Origin: Microtetraspora sp. NBRC 16547
Lineage (GTDB): Bacteria > Actinomycetota > Actinomycetes > Streptosporangiales > Streptosporangiaceae
Assembly (NCBI RefSeq): GCF_030268965.1
Contig: NZ_BSSE01000016.1
Span: 62,001-126,000, forward strand
DNA length: 64,000 nt
Direction: 5' to 3'
The notes under the pieces are model-generated. The model had not been told where the DNA came from. It worked only from the letters and a program-made list of their open reading frames with translations, and ran no database searches. Both the position numbers and the translations under genes were made by a program. This document shows, in pieces, positions 6,989-14,618 of this stretch. Numbering within the stretch: the stretch's first letter is position 1; each line of letters begins with the position of its first letter.

Positions 6989-8935
6989 ATGGCGGCGAGC
7001 AGGTCCATCGGATTCAAGATCACCCTGTTGCTGGTGATCCCGCTGGTCTCGCTTGTCGCGCTGTGGATCTTCTCCGCCACCCTGACCGTGGGTGACGCGT
7101 TCCGCCTGCTGAACGCCTCGTCGGTCTACAACAGCGTTGGCGAGCCGTCCCACGAGCTGGCCACGGAGATCGAACGCGAATACCTGATCTCCGTGCAATA
7201 TCTCGCCACCCGCGCGGAAACCGACCGGGCCGACCTGATCGCCCAGCGGGCCGTCGTGGACCGGGCGCGTACGCGGATGCGCGAGTTGGCCGCGGACAGC
7301 GACGCGGAGTCGATGCTCGTGGACGCGGCCAGGAAGCCCTACCAGGACATGGAGAGCGCGGCGGCTCAACTCGACACCGTGCGCATGGAGTTCGACGCAG
7401 GGCAGCTCGACCTCACCAACCTGGGCGAGAACTACGAGACGTTCTCCAACGCGGCGCAGCGCTTCTCCGTCGTCGCCGCCATGGACACCGTCGCGCTGAC
7501 CGGGCAGCAGGCCCGCAGCCTCACCTCCGTCTCGGGCGCCCAGCACGTGCTGGCCAAGGAGCGGGCGCTCGTCACCGGAGTGCTCGGACAGTCGAGAACG
7601 TTCACCGACGCGGAGAAGCTGAGGTTCGCCCAGCTCGTCGCGACCCGCAGGGTGCTCTTCGAGCAGGGCATGAACGAGCTGGACGACGAGCTGCGCGCCC
7701 CCCTCGACGTGCTCGTCAAGTCGGAGGCCTACCGGCAGGTGACGAACCTGGAGGACCGCCTCCTTCAGGGCGACATCACCAGCCATGTCTCGCCCGTCCT
7801 GTGGCGGTCCGTCGTCGACCGGGTGGACAACGCGTACACCAACGCGCTCAGCAAGGCCGGGGCCGTGCTCATCGCGCGCAACGAGCCCGCCGCGATCGGC
7901 GTGTTCGTCCGCGCCGGCGTCGCGGGACTGGTCGGTCTCGGCGCGGTCGCCGCCTCACTGATCATCTCCCTCCGCATGGGCCGCGGGCTCACCCGCGAGC
8001 TCGTCGGGCTGAGGGAGGCCGCGACCGAGCTCTCGGAGGTACGGCTGCCGCGGCTGGTCCAGCGCCTCCGGCGCGGCGAGAAGGTGGGCGACGTCGAGGC
8101 CGAGGCGCCCCCACTGGAGCCGCCGGGCAGCACTGCCGAGGTGCGCGACGTGGCCGCCGCCTTCAGCGCCGTCCAGCACACCGCCGTGGACGCCGCCGTG
8201 GATCAGGCCCGTACGCGGGAGAGCGTCGGCCAGGCCCTGCGCAACCTCGCCCGCCGCAGCCAGGGACTGCTCCAGCGCCAGCTCCGCCTGCTCGACACCA
8301 TGCAGCGCCGTACCACGGACCCGACCGCGCTGGAGGACCTCTTCCGGCTCGACCATCTGACGACCCGGATGCGCCGCCAGGCGGAGGGTCTGATCATCCT
8401 CGCCGGCGGTTCGCCCGGCCGTACGTGGCGCCGGCCGGTGCCGGTCGCGGACATGCTGCAGGGCGCGGTCGCCGAGGTCGAGGACTACACGCGGGTCCGG
8501 GTGTACCCCATGCCCGAGGCCGCGGTCTCCGGCAGCGCGGTGGCCGACATCATCCACCTCTTCGCCGAGCTGATCGAGAACGCCGCGGCCTACTCACCGC
8601 CGCACACCCAGGTCTCCCTGCGAGGGGAGTCGGTGGCCAAGGGATACGTCGTCGAGGTGGAGGACCGGGGGCTCGGCCTCTGCGCCGACGAGATCGACGC
8701 GATCAACCTGAATCTGGCGAGCCCACCGGAACTGGACCTGGCCGACACCGACCGGCTCGGCCTCGTGGTGGTCGCCCGGCTCGCCTCCCGGCACGGTGTC
8801 CGCGTTGAGCTGCGCCCCTCGCCGTTCGGTGGCACCACCGCGATCGTGCTGCTGCCGGTGACCCTGCTGGCCGCCACGGGTGACGGCGGCCCGGAGCCCG
8901 TACGGCTCGGCATCCCGGAAGGAGCGGGCACGTGA
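6989..8935 (+). CDS. cvnA: Conservon sensor kinase-like protein CvnA (minimal conservon)
   Basis: A 648-residue membrane protein. The first helix is at 10-30, followed by a long extracytoplasmic helical region like the nitrate/nitrite-sensing (NIT) domain, a second helix near 305-327, a HAMP-like linker, then a helical dimerisation-like stretch (DTMQRRTTDPTALEDLFRLD) and a GHKL ATPase domain with N box FAELIENAAAYSPP (about 525) and G box VEDRGLGL (about 556). The usual phosphoacceptor His within an HELRTP motif is absent, as in CvnA proteins of Streptomyces. It overlaps the following DUF742 gene by 4 bp (GTGA). Roadblock and GTPase partners are missing from this unit; those encoded at 9445-10792 are candidates to serve both. 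Confidence 0.85.
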   Translation: MAASRSIGFKITLLLVIPLVSLVALWIFSATLTVGDAFRLLNASSVYNSVGEPSHELATEIEREYLISVQYLATRAETDRADLIAQRAVVDRARTRMRELAADSDAESMLVDAARKPYQDMESAAAQLDTVRMEFDAGQLDLTNLGENYETFSNAAQRFSVVAAMDTVALTGQQARSLTSVSGAQHVLAKERALVTGVLGQSRTFTDAEKLRFAQLVATRRVLFEQGMNELDDELRAPLDVLVKSEAYRQVTNLEDRLLQGDITSHVSPVLWRSVVDRVDNAYTNALSKAGAVLIARNEPAAIGVFVRAGVAGLVGLGAVAASLIISLRMGRGLTRELVGLREAATELSEVRLPRLVQRLRRGEKVGDVEAEAPPLEPPGSTAEVRDVAAAFSAVQHTAVDAAVDQARTRESVGQALRNLARRSQGLLQRQLRLLDTMQRRTTDPTALEDLFRLDHLTTRMRRQAEGLIILAGGSPGRTWRRPVPVADMLQGAVAEVEDYTRVRVYPMPEAAVSGSAVADIIHLFAELIENAAAYSPPHTQVSLRGESVAKGYVVEVEDRGLGLCADEIDAINLNLASPPELDLADTDRLGLVVVARLASRHGVRVELRPSPFGGTTAIVLLPVTLLAATGDGGPEPVRLGIPEGAGT

Positions 8936-9312
8936 CAGATCACGAGGACTGGGACGAGGAGCTGGTCGAGGACGGGCCGGTCGTCCGGGCCTACGCCCTG
9001 ACCCGGGGGCGGGTACAGCCCACGTCGGCGGCCTCGCTCGACCTGGTCGCCGTGGTCGCCGCGACCGGCGCGGCCGTGCCGTACCACGCGGACCTCGGGC
9101 GGGAGCACCTGCGGCTGCTCGAGCTGGTGCGGCGGGCCCGGCCGCTCGCCGACGTGGCCTCGGACGCCGGGCTGCCGCTGGGGGTCATCCGCGTACTGGT
9201 CGGCGACCTGCTGGATCACGGGCTGATCCTGGTCCGCCCGCCGGCCCCGGAGGTGTCCCAGCCGATGGAGAGCATCCTGCTCGAAGTGATCAACGGCCTG
9301 CGCGCGTTGTAG
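8932..9312 (+). CDS. cvnC: DUF742 protein, CvnC-like
   Basis: A 126-residue DUF742 protein translationally coupled to the kinase gene before it. It has the family's GPVVRAYALTRGRVQPT opening, a helix-turn-helix-like core (LADVASDAGLPLGVIRVLVG), and the very conserved tail SILLEVINGLRAL. In conservons, CvnC works with CvnB and CvnD at the membrane. The last codons and the stop are duplicated downstream (see the 44-bp repeat). Confidence 0.88.
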   Translation: MTDHEDWDEELVEDGPVVRAYALTRGRVQPTSAASLDLVAVVAATGAAVPYHADLGREHLRLLELVRRARPLADVASDAGLPLGVIRVLVGDLLDHGLILVRPPAPEVSQPMESILLEVINGLRAL

Positions 9313-9377
9313 CGGGCCCTGGACGGGCTCCCCCAAACGGCCTGCGCGCGCTGTAGCGGGCCTTGGACGGGCTCCCC
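9292..9377. repeat. 44-bp tandem duplication covering the cvnC 3' end and stop
   Basis: AACGGCCTGCGCGCG through GGGCTCCCC occurs at 9292-9335 and again at 9336-9377 with two substitutions. The first copy encodes the terminal NGLRAL and TAG; the second is silent sequence beyond the stop. Confidence 0.92.
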
Positions 9378-9399
9378 GGCCCGGTGCCGCCGGGGAGCC
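9370..9399. terminator. Bidirectional terminator between the two conservons
   Basis: GGCTCCCCGGC (9370-9380) pairs perfectly with GCCGGGGAGCC (9389-9399) around an 8-nt loop. It lies in the convergent gap between the plus-strand cvnA-cvnC pair and the minus-strand cvnABCD operon, and can serve both directions. Confidence 0.75.
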
Positions 9400-9444
9400 T
9401 CTCGCGCGACGACCGCGCGCCTACTTGCCCTGTTACCTGCTCTG

Positions 9445-10023
9445 TTACCTGCTCTGCGCGGCGGTCAGCGTCTTCAGCGCGTGCTCGACGAGCGTGACGA
9501 GGACGACCTTGGCCGAGGCCCGCCGCCGTACGTCGCAGAGGAGGACGGGAACGTCGGGGTCGAGGTCGAGCGCCACCCGGACGTCGTCCGGCTCGTGCTG
9601 GTCCGAGTCGTCGAAGCAGTTCACCGCGACGATGAACGGCGTGCCGCGCTGCTCGAAATAGTCGATCGACGGGAAGCAGTCGGTGAGTCGCCGGGTGTCC
9701 GCGAGGACGACCGCCCCCAGGGCGCCGTAGGACAGCTCGTCCCACATGAACCAGAAGCGTTCCTGTCCGGGCGTGCCGAACAGGTACACGACGAGACCCT
9801 CGCGGATCGTGATCCGGCCGAAGTCCATCGCCACGGTGGTGGTGGTCTTGCCCTCCACCCCGTCGACGTCGTCGATGCCGATCCCGCGGTCCGAGAGGAC
9901 CTCCTCGGTGCGGAGGGGACGGATCTCGCTGATCGCGCCGACCAGCGTGGTCTTTCCGACGCCGAAGCCGCCGGCGACGAGGATCTTGAGGGCGACCGGC
10001 TCCTCAGAGGGCGCGAAGGCCAT
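9445..10023 (-). CDS. cvnD: Conservon GTPase CvnD
   Basis: A 192-residue Ras-like small GTP-binding protein. Walker A/G1 is GGFGVGKTT, switch I lies around KTTTTVAMDFG, G3 is LFGTPGQERFWFMWDEL, and the specificity loop is VAVNCFDD, where the usual NKxD is NCFD, as in this family. It is the last gene of a minus-strand conservon, overlapping cvnC by 20 bp. In Streptomyces conservons, CvnD binds the membrane complex through CvnB/CvnC and exchanges guanine nucleotides. The stop lies in a small 12-bp direct repeat (TGTTACCTGCTC twice). Confidence 0.93.
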   Translation of the reverse strand: MAFAPSEEPVALKILVAGGFGVGKTTLVGAISEIRPLRTEEVLSDRGIGIDDVDGVEGKTTTTVAMDFGRITIREGLVVYLFGTPGQERFWFMWDELSYGALGAVVLADTRRLTDCFPSIDYFEQRGTPFIVAVNCFDDSDQHEPDDVRVALDLDPDVPVLLCDVRRRASAKVVLVTLVEHALKTLTAAQSR

Positions 10024-10372
10024 TGATCACTTCCTTGAGAATGTGCGCACTGGGCAGCGGCGCCACCTGGGCGGGTGGTCGCACGCGGATCAGCTCATGG
10101 TCGTGCAAATCCCCGAGAAGAACACGGACCACGCCGAGAGGAAGGTCGATCTCGGACGCGATGTCCGCGACGGACATGGGTTCCCTGGTGATCGCGAGGA
10201 TCCGGCGTTGCTCCGGGCCGACCGCGCCTTCGTCCCTCAGCCGCTCGTCCGTGGCCGTGACCAGAGCGATGAGGTCGAAGTCGTCGCCGGACGACCGGGT
10301 ACGGCCTCCTGTCAGCGCGTACGGCCGGACGATGGGACCGGCATCCTCGTCAAGCCACTGCGGTTCCGTCAC
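10004..10372 (-). CDS. cvnC: DUF742 protein CvnC
   Basis: A 122-residue DUF742 protein of the complete conservon. It shares with the plus-strand copy the GPIVRPYALTGGRTRS opening, the SVADIASEIDLPLGVVRVLL helix-turn-helix-like core and the identical EVINGLRAL tail, so the two are paralogues. It overlaps cvnD and follows cvnB with 21 bp between. Confidence 0.92.
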   Translation of the reverse strand: MTEPQWLDEDAGPIVRPYALTGGRTRSSGDDFDLIALVTATDERLRDEGAVGPEQRRILAITREPMSVADIASEIDLPLGVVRVLLGDLHDHELIRVRPPAQVAPLPSAHILKEVINGLRAL

Positions 10373-10393
10373 GCCTCCTCCTCGGGGCCCTCG

Positions 10394-10792
10394 TTATCGG
10401 CGGGGGTTGGTCGAGATGTGCTGGCCGACGCGCTTGACCAGCATCGCCATCTCGTAGGCGATGTGGCCGACGTCCGCGTCGGAGGCGGCGAGAACGGCGA
10501 GGCAGGTGCCCTGCCCCGCCGCGGTGACGAACAGGAACGCCGACTCCATCTCGACGATGGTCTGGCGCACCTCCCCGCCGCCGAAGTGCCGCCCCGCGCC
10601 GCGCGCCAGGCTCTGGAAGCCCGCGGCGACCGCGGACAGGTGCTCGGAGTCCTCGCGGCTGAGCCCCTTGGAGGCTCCGACGACGAGGCCGTCAGTGGAG
10701 AGGATCACCGCTTGGCGGACGGCGCCGACCCTGCTGATGAGATCGTCCAGGAGCCAGTTCAGTTCGCCGGCCGACGTCACTTTGCTGGTCAT
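10394..10792 (-). CDS. cvnB: Roadblock/LC7 protein CvnB
   Basis: A 132-residue Roadblock/LC7 protein: LNWLLDDLISRVGAVRQAVI, STDGLVVGASKGLSREDSEH, then AAGFQSLARGAGRHFGGGEV and IAYEMAMLVKRVGQHISTNP. Such proteins dimerise and modulate small GTPases. The start overlaps the end of cvnA by 4 bp, so translation is coupled. The plus-strand conservon has no equivalent. Confidence 0.93.
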   Translation of the reverse strand: MTSKVTSAGELNWLLDDLISRVGAVRQAVILSTDGLVVGASKGLSREDSEHLSAVAAGFQSLARGAGRHFGGGEVRQTIVEMESAFLFVTAAGQGTCLAVLAASDADVGHIAYEMAMLVKRVGQHISTNPRR

Positions 10793-13353
10793 TCGTCACC
10801 CTTCTCGCCATGCGTGTAACCGGAATTGTCGTCCGCGTCCTTCCGGCCGCGTTGCGCGCCCTGCTGGAAGGCGGAGAACGTCGCCCTGGCCTGCTCCGGA
10901 GACCGTTCGTCAGCGGCCGGGACGGGCGCGGACAACGGCTGGGACGACTCGCGGAGCTGGGGAGCGATGTTGGCCTGCCGTACCCGCCGGGGGAGGCCGG
11001 CGTGCGTGCCGTCCGAGCCGGAGGCCCGGCGGCTCGGCAGCTCCGAGTCCCCGCCACGGCTCGGCAGCTCCGAGTCCCCGCCACGGCTCGGCAGCCCTGA
11101 GTCCCCGCCACGGCTCGGCAGGGCCGCGCCCCTGGTGCGGCTCGGGAGCCCCGACCCGGGGCCGTTCTGGACGATGCTGAGGCTGCGCACCCGGGTCTCC
11201 TCGGGCGTGTCCTCGCGCGTCGCGGACGGTACGGCGTCGCCGCGCTGCGTGGCCGGCGTGAAGAACGGCGACCGGTCCGACCCCAACGTGTCCGTCCCCG
11301 CGCCCCGGGGCGCCGACGCCGGGGGAGCCGCCGGGGCGGTCGAAGCGCCGCCCATGATGGCGGCCGCGGTCATCGACCCGATGACCGGACCCGGCGTCAC
11401 CGTGCCCGTGATGGCCTCCGGCGCGTCCGACGCCACCGAGCCGGCGATGGCCGCAGGCGTGCCGTCCTTGGCCACCAGGTCGCGCGGGATGAGGATGATC
11501 GCCGTCGTGCCGCCGTACGGCGAGGCACGGAGCACCACGCTGATCCCGTAGCGCGAGGCGAGCTGGCTGACCACGAAAAGGCCGAGGCGGTCGCTGTCCG
11601 CCAGGTCGAACTCGGGCGGGGTGGCCAGCCGCTCGTTGATCTCGCCGTACTCCTCGGAGGACAGCCCGAGACCGCGGTCCTCGACCTCGATCGCGAGGCC
11701 GTTGGCCACCAGCTCGCCGCGCACCTGCACCCGGGTCTGCGGCGGGGAGAAGATCGTCGCGTTCTCCAGCAGCTCGGCGATCAGGTGGATGAGGTCGGTC
11801 ACCGCCGATCCCGCCAGCGACGCGTTCGGCATCGGCATCAGCGTGATGCGGGTGTAGTCCTCCACCTCGGCGATCGCGGCGCGTACGACGTCGACCACGG
11901 GGACCGGCTTGCGCCAGGAGCGGCCGGGGGTCGCGCCGGACAGGATGATCAGGCCCTCGGCGTGCCGCCGCATGCGCGTGGTGAGGTGGTCGAGCCGGAA
12001 CAGGTCCTCCAGGCTCTCCGGATCGGTGGCCCGCCGCTGCATCGTGTCGAGCAGCGTGAGCTGGCGGTGCAGCAGGCTCTGCTTGCGTCGGGCCAGGTTG
12101 AGGAAGACCTGGTTGACGCCGCGCCGCAGGGCGGCCTGGCCGACCGCCGCCTCGACCGCGGTGCGCTGGACCGAGCTGAAGGCGTGCGCGAGGTCCTCGA
12201 CCTCGGACGAGCCGCGTGCCTCGATCCGCGGCGCCTCGGCGTCGACGTCGACGTCCTCGCCCTTGCGCAGCCGTTCGACCACGTTCGGGAGGCGAACGTC
12301 GGCGAGTTCGAGGGCGGCGTGCTGCAGCCCGGCGAGGTCGCGCACCAGGCGGCGGCCGAACCGCACCGAGAAGATGATGGTCCCGATCACCGCGATCAGG
12401 CCGACGCCGCCGGCGACCGCGATGCGGATCATGATGGTGCTCGCCACCGACATGGAGCGCTCGTTGAGCGCGTCCGACGCCTTGATCCGGGCGTTGTCCA
12501 GAGCGGTGAAGAGTGCGTTCGTGGTGGACTTCCACCGGGCGGCGTCGGTCGGGAGCGGGCCGCCGGCGCGCACCTGGTCGACGATGCGGTCCTCCAAGCC
12601 GCTGAACTTGGTGAACAGCTCGGAGGTCAGCACCTCCTCGTATGGCTCGCGCATGCCGCCCTGGAGGATCGGCCGGTTCTGCTTGTAGAGGAAGCGGCGG
12701 GTCGCCACCCACTCGCTGAAGGCGTTGTGCTCCTGCTGGCTCATCTGGCCGCGGGCGAGCACGCCGCGGATCAGGGCGTCCTCGCGGGCGATCATCTCGT
12801 ACGCGTTGCCCATCGCCTGCATGGCGGAGCCCTGCTCGTGAATCCCGAGGTCAGGGAGGGAGACGAGCCGCGCGTAGACCGCGAACAGCTCGTCCATGAT
12901 CTGGTTGTACGCGGTGAGCGCGTCGAGCCGGGTGTACTTGCCGAGCGCCACGGACTCGCGGATGGAGGGCAGCCGCCCGAGGGCCTTGACCAGACTGTCG
13001 ACCGGAGCCCGCAGTTCGTCGCCCATGGAGGCGCGGGAGTCCTCGTCCTTGGCGGCCTTGGTGAACTTGTCCACCGAGGTGCTCGTCTTGAGCTGCTGCG
13101 CGCTCAGGGCCGTGGACGTGGTCTGGCCGGAGCTGAGCGTGTCGGCGGCGATGGCGCGCTCGGCCTGAAGCTGGAGGCCGAGGTCGGTGGAGGGCACGCC
13201 GACGGAGTCGTACAGCGCGCCCGCACGCACGAGCGCCAGGCCGTCGCCGACCGTCAGATTGAGGACGAACCCCCACAAAGCACTCAGTGTGAGCAGTGGC
13301 AGGAGCAGCAATAGGAAGATCTTGAACCGAATCGACCGGTTTCTCGAACCCAT
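10789..13353 (-). CDS. cvnA: Conservon sensor kinase-like protein CvnA
   Basis: An 854-residue membrane protein; ATG at 13353 follows GGAG (an upstream in-frame start at 13389 lacks one). Helix 1 spans about 9-28, an extracytoplasmic NIT-like helical domain follows, helix 2 is near 303-328, then a HAMP-like stretch and a GHKL ATPase domain with AELLENATIFSPP (about 524) and VEDRGLGL (about 554). From about 620 to the end it is a disordered Ala/Pro/Ser tail that includes three copies of a nine-residue LPSRGGDSE-type unit (about 747-773). No classical phosphoacceptor His motif. First gene of cvnABCD; it is divergent from the SDR gene, so its promoter is in 13354-13465. Confidence 0.92.
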   Translation of the reverse strand: MGSRNRSIRFKIFLLLLLPLLTLSALWGFVLNLTVGDGLALVRAGALYDSVGVPSTDLGLQLQAERAIAADTLSSGQTTSTALSAQQLKTSTSVDKFTKAAKDEDSRASMGDELRAPVDSLVKALGRLPSIRESVALGKYTRLDALTAYNQIMDELFAVYARLVSLPDLGIHEQGSAMQAMGNAYEMIAREDALIRGVLARGQMSQQEHNAFSEWVATRRFLYKQNRPILQGGMREPYEEVLTSELFTKFSGLEDRIVDQVRAGGPLPTDAARWKSTTNALFTALDNARIKASDALNERSMSVASTIMIRIAVAGGVGLIAVIGTIIFSVRFGRRLVRDLAGLQHAALELADVRLPNVVERLRKGEDVDVDAEAPRIEARGSSEVEDLAHAFSSVQRTAVEAAVGQAALRRGVNQVFLNLARRKQSLLHRQLTLLDTMQRRATDPESLEDLFRLDHLTTRMRRHAEGLIILSGATPGRSWRKPVPVVDVVRAAIAEVEDYTRITLMPMPNASLAGSAVTDLIHLIAELLENATIFSPPQTRVQVRGELVANGLAIEVEDRGLGLSSEEYGEINERLATPPEFDLADSDRLGLFVVSQLASRYGISVVLRASPYGGTTAIILIPRDLVAKDGTPAAIAGSVASDAPEAITGTVTPGPVIGSMTAAAIMGGASTAPAAPPASAPRGAGTDTLGSDRSPFFTPATQRGDAVPSATREDTPEETRVRSLSIVQNGPGSGLPSRTRGAALPSRGGDSGLPSRGGDSELPSRGGDSELPSRRASGSDGTHAGLPRRVRQANIAPQLRESSQPLSAPVPAADERSPEQARATFSAFQQGAQRGRKDADDNSGYTHGEKGDE
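11033..11113. repeat. In-frame 27-bp tandem repeat inside cvnA
   Basis: Three copies of a 27-bp unit (begins CTCGGCAGCTCCGAGTCC on the plus strand) at 11033-11059, 11060-11086 and 11087-11113, plus a partial fourth. On the minus strand they encode LPSRGGDSE-like units in the disordered tail of CvnA. Confidence 0.92.
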
Positions 13354-13465
13354 TGGCCACTCCTGCAGTGCGTGGAGGTCGCGCCGCATTTATGGGGAAA
13401 TGCACCTCCGGAAGATCGCACAGGAGACTAGCACCGATACAGTTCCGGCGCATTGGAGGGACCTG

Positions 13466-14281
13466 ATGAATACTGTCATTACCGGGGCAAGCGATGGAAT
13501 TGGTGCAGCGTCCGCGCTTGAGCTCGCCCGCAAGGGGCACCGCCTCGTCCTTGTGGGGCGAACCGCGTCCAAGCTGTCGGCGGTCGCGGACCAGGTCGCC
13601 GCGATCACAGGCGACCGTCCTGACACGCTGACCGTGGACTTCACCTCGTTCGAGGACGTCCGCCGTGTGGCCGCCGACCTGCTCGACCGGTGCGAGCGCA
13701 TCGACGTCCTGGTGAACAACGCCGGGGTCATGTCCACGAAGCGGCAGGGCACCGCCGACGGGCACGAGCTGATGATCCAGGTGAACCACCTGTCGCCGTT
13801 CCTGCTGACGAACCTGCTGCTCGACCGGATCAAGGAGTCCTCCGGGCGGGTGGTCACGACCTGCTCGCGGGCCGCCAAGACCGGCCGCCTGGACCCGGCC
13901 GACCTGTCGCGGGAGCGCCGCAAGTGGAGCGGATGGCTGCAGTACGGCGACTCCAAGCAGGCGAACGCCCTCTTCACGGTCTCGCTCGCCGAGCGGGGGA
14001 TCGCGGCCACCTGTGTGCATCCCGGTGTCATCCGGACCGGCTTCGCTCCGGGAACGTTCTTCATGAAGCTGGTGCTTCATATGCCGGGGATGGGGGAGCC
14101 GGTCGAGGCGGGTGCCGCCAGGCTCACCCATCTCGCCGCTCATCCGGACGGCGTCGACCACCCGGGCCGGTACTTCGCCGGGAACGTTCCCGCCGCGGTG
14201 CCGCGTCAGATGTCCGATCCGGACCTCGCCGCGGCCCTCTGGTCCGCCAGCCTCGCGGCCACCGGACACCACGAGTCCTGA
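13466..14281 (+). CDS. Short-chain dehydrogenase/reductase
   Basis: A 271-residue classical-type SDR oxidoreductase. ATG at 13466 follows GGAGGGA. It has the NAD(P)-binding TGASDGIGAASALELARKG, an Arg in VLVGRTASK that favours NADP(H), the NNAGVMST strand, VVTTCSRAA with the catalytic Ser region, and YGDSKQAN with the active-site Tyr and Lys. It resembles retinol dehydrogenase/WWOX-like SDRs that act on lipids or ketones; the substrate is unknown. It is divergent from cvnA and followed by low-complexity DNA. Confidence 0.9.
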   Translation: MNTVITGASDGIGAASALELARKGHRLVLVGRTASKLSAVADQVAAITGDRPDTLTVDFTSFEDVRRVAADLLDRCERIDVLVNNAGVMSTKRQGTADGHELMIQVNHLSPFLLTNLLLDRIKESSGRVVTTCSRAAKTGRLDPADLSRERRKWSGWLQYGDSKQANALFTVSLAERGIAATCVHPGVIRTGFAPGTFFMKLVLHMPGMGEPVEAGAARLTHLAAHPDGVDHPGRYFAGNVPAAVPRQMSDPDLAAALWSASLAATGHHES

Positions 14282-14333
14282 CCGAGCCCGCGCCCTCCGG
14301 CCGCGGCCTGGGCGCCGCCCCGACGGTCGCGCG

Positions 14334-14532
14334 GCAGTCGGCTAGCAGTCGGCAGTCGGCAGTCGGCAGTCGGCAGTCGGCGGGGGCGGTGGCGGTCGGT
14401 CGGTTGGTCGGTTGGTCGGGCGGTCGGGCGGGGGCGGGGGCGGTCGAGGGCCGGCGGTTGGTCGGCGGCGGTTGGTCGGCGGCGGGCTGTCGGTCGGTCG
14501 CGGCGGGCGGTCGGTTGGTCGGCGGAACGGTC
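14334..14532. repeat. Low-complexity tandem repeats (7-bp units)
   Basis: Consecutive AGTCGGC units (about 14345-14381) pass into a long run of GGTCGGTTGGTCGG-like units to 14532. The stretch has no reading frame with a ribosome site. It fills most of the gap between the SDR and acyltransferase genes. Confidence 0.9.
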
Positions 14533-14618
14533 GCCGGGGTGGGTGACGGAAGAGTTCGGGCAATGTTCGGCCGTCGTTGCCTGCCCGCGCCACAGGGCCG
14601 TCGCTAGCGTCCGGCTCC

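Noticed and set aside
14334-14532. Possible CRISPR-like array
   Set aside because: Units are 7-14 bp, contiguous and without unique spacers; it is a microsatellite. The other arrays in the window (2389, 11033, 54159) also have no spacers, and no cas genes are present.
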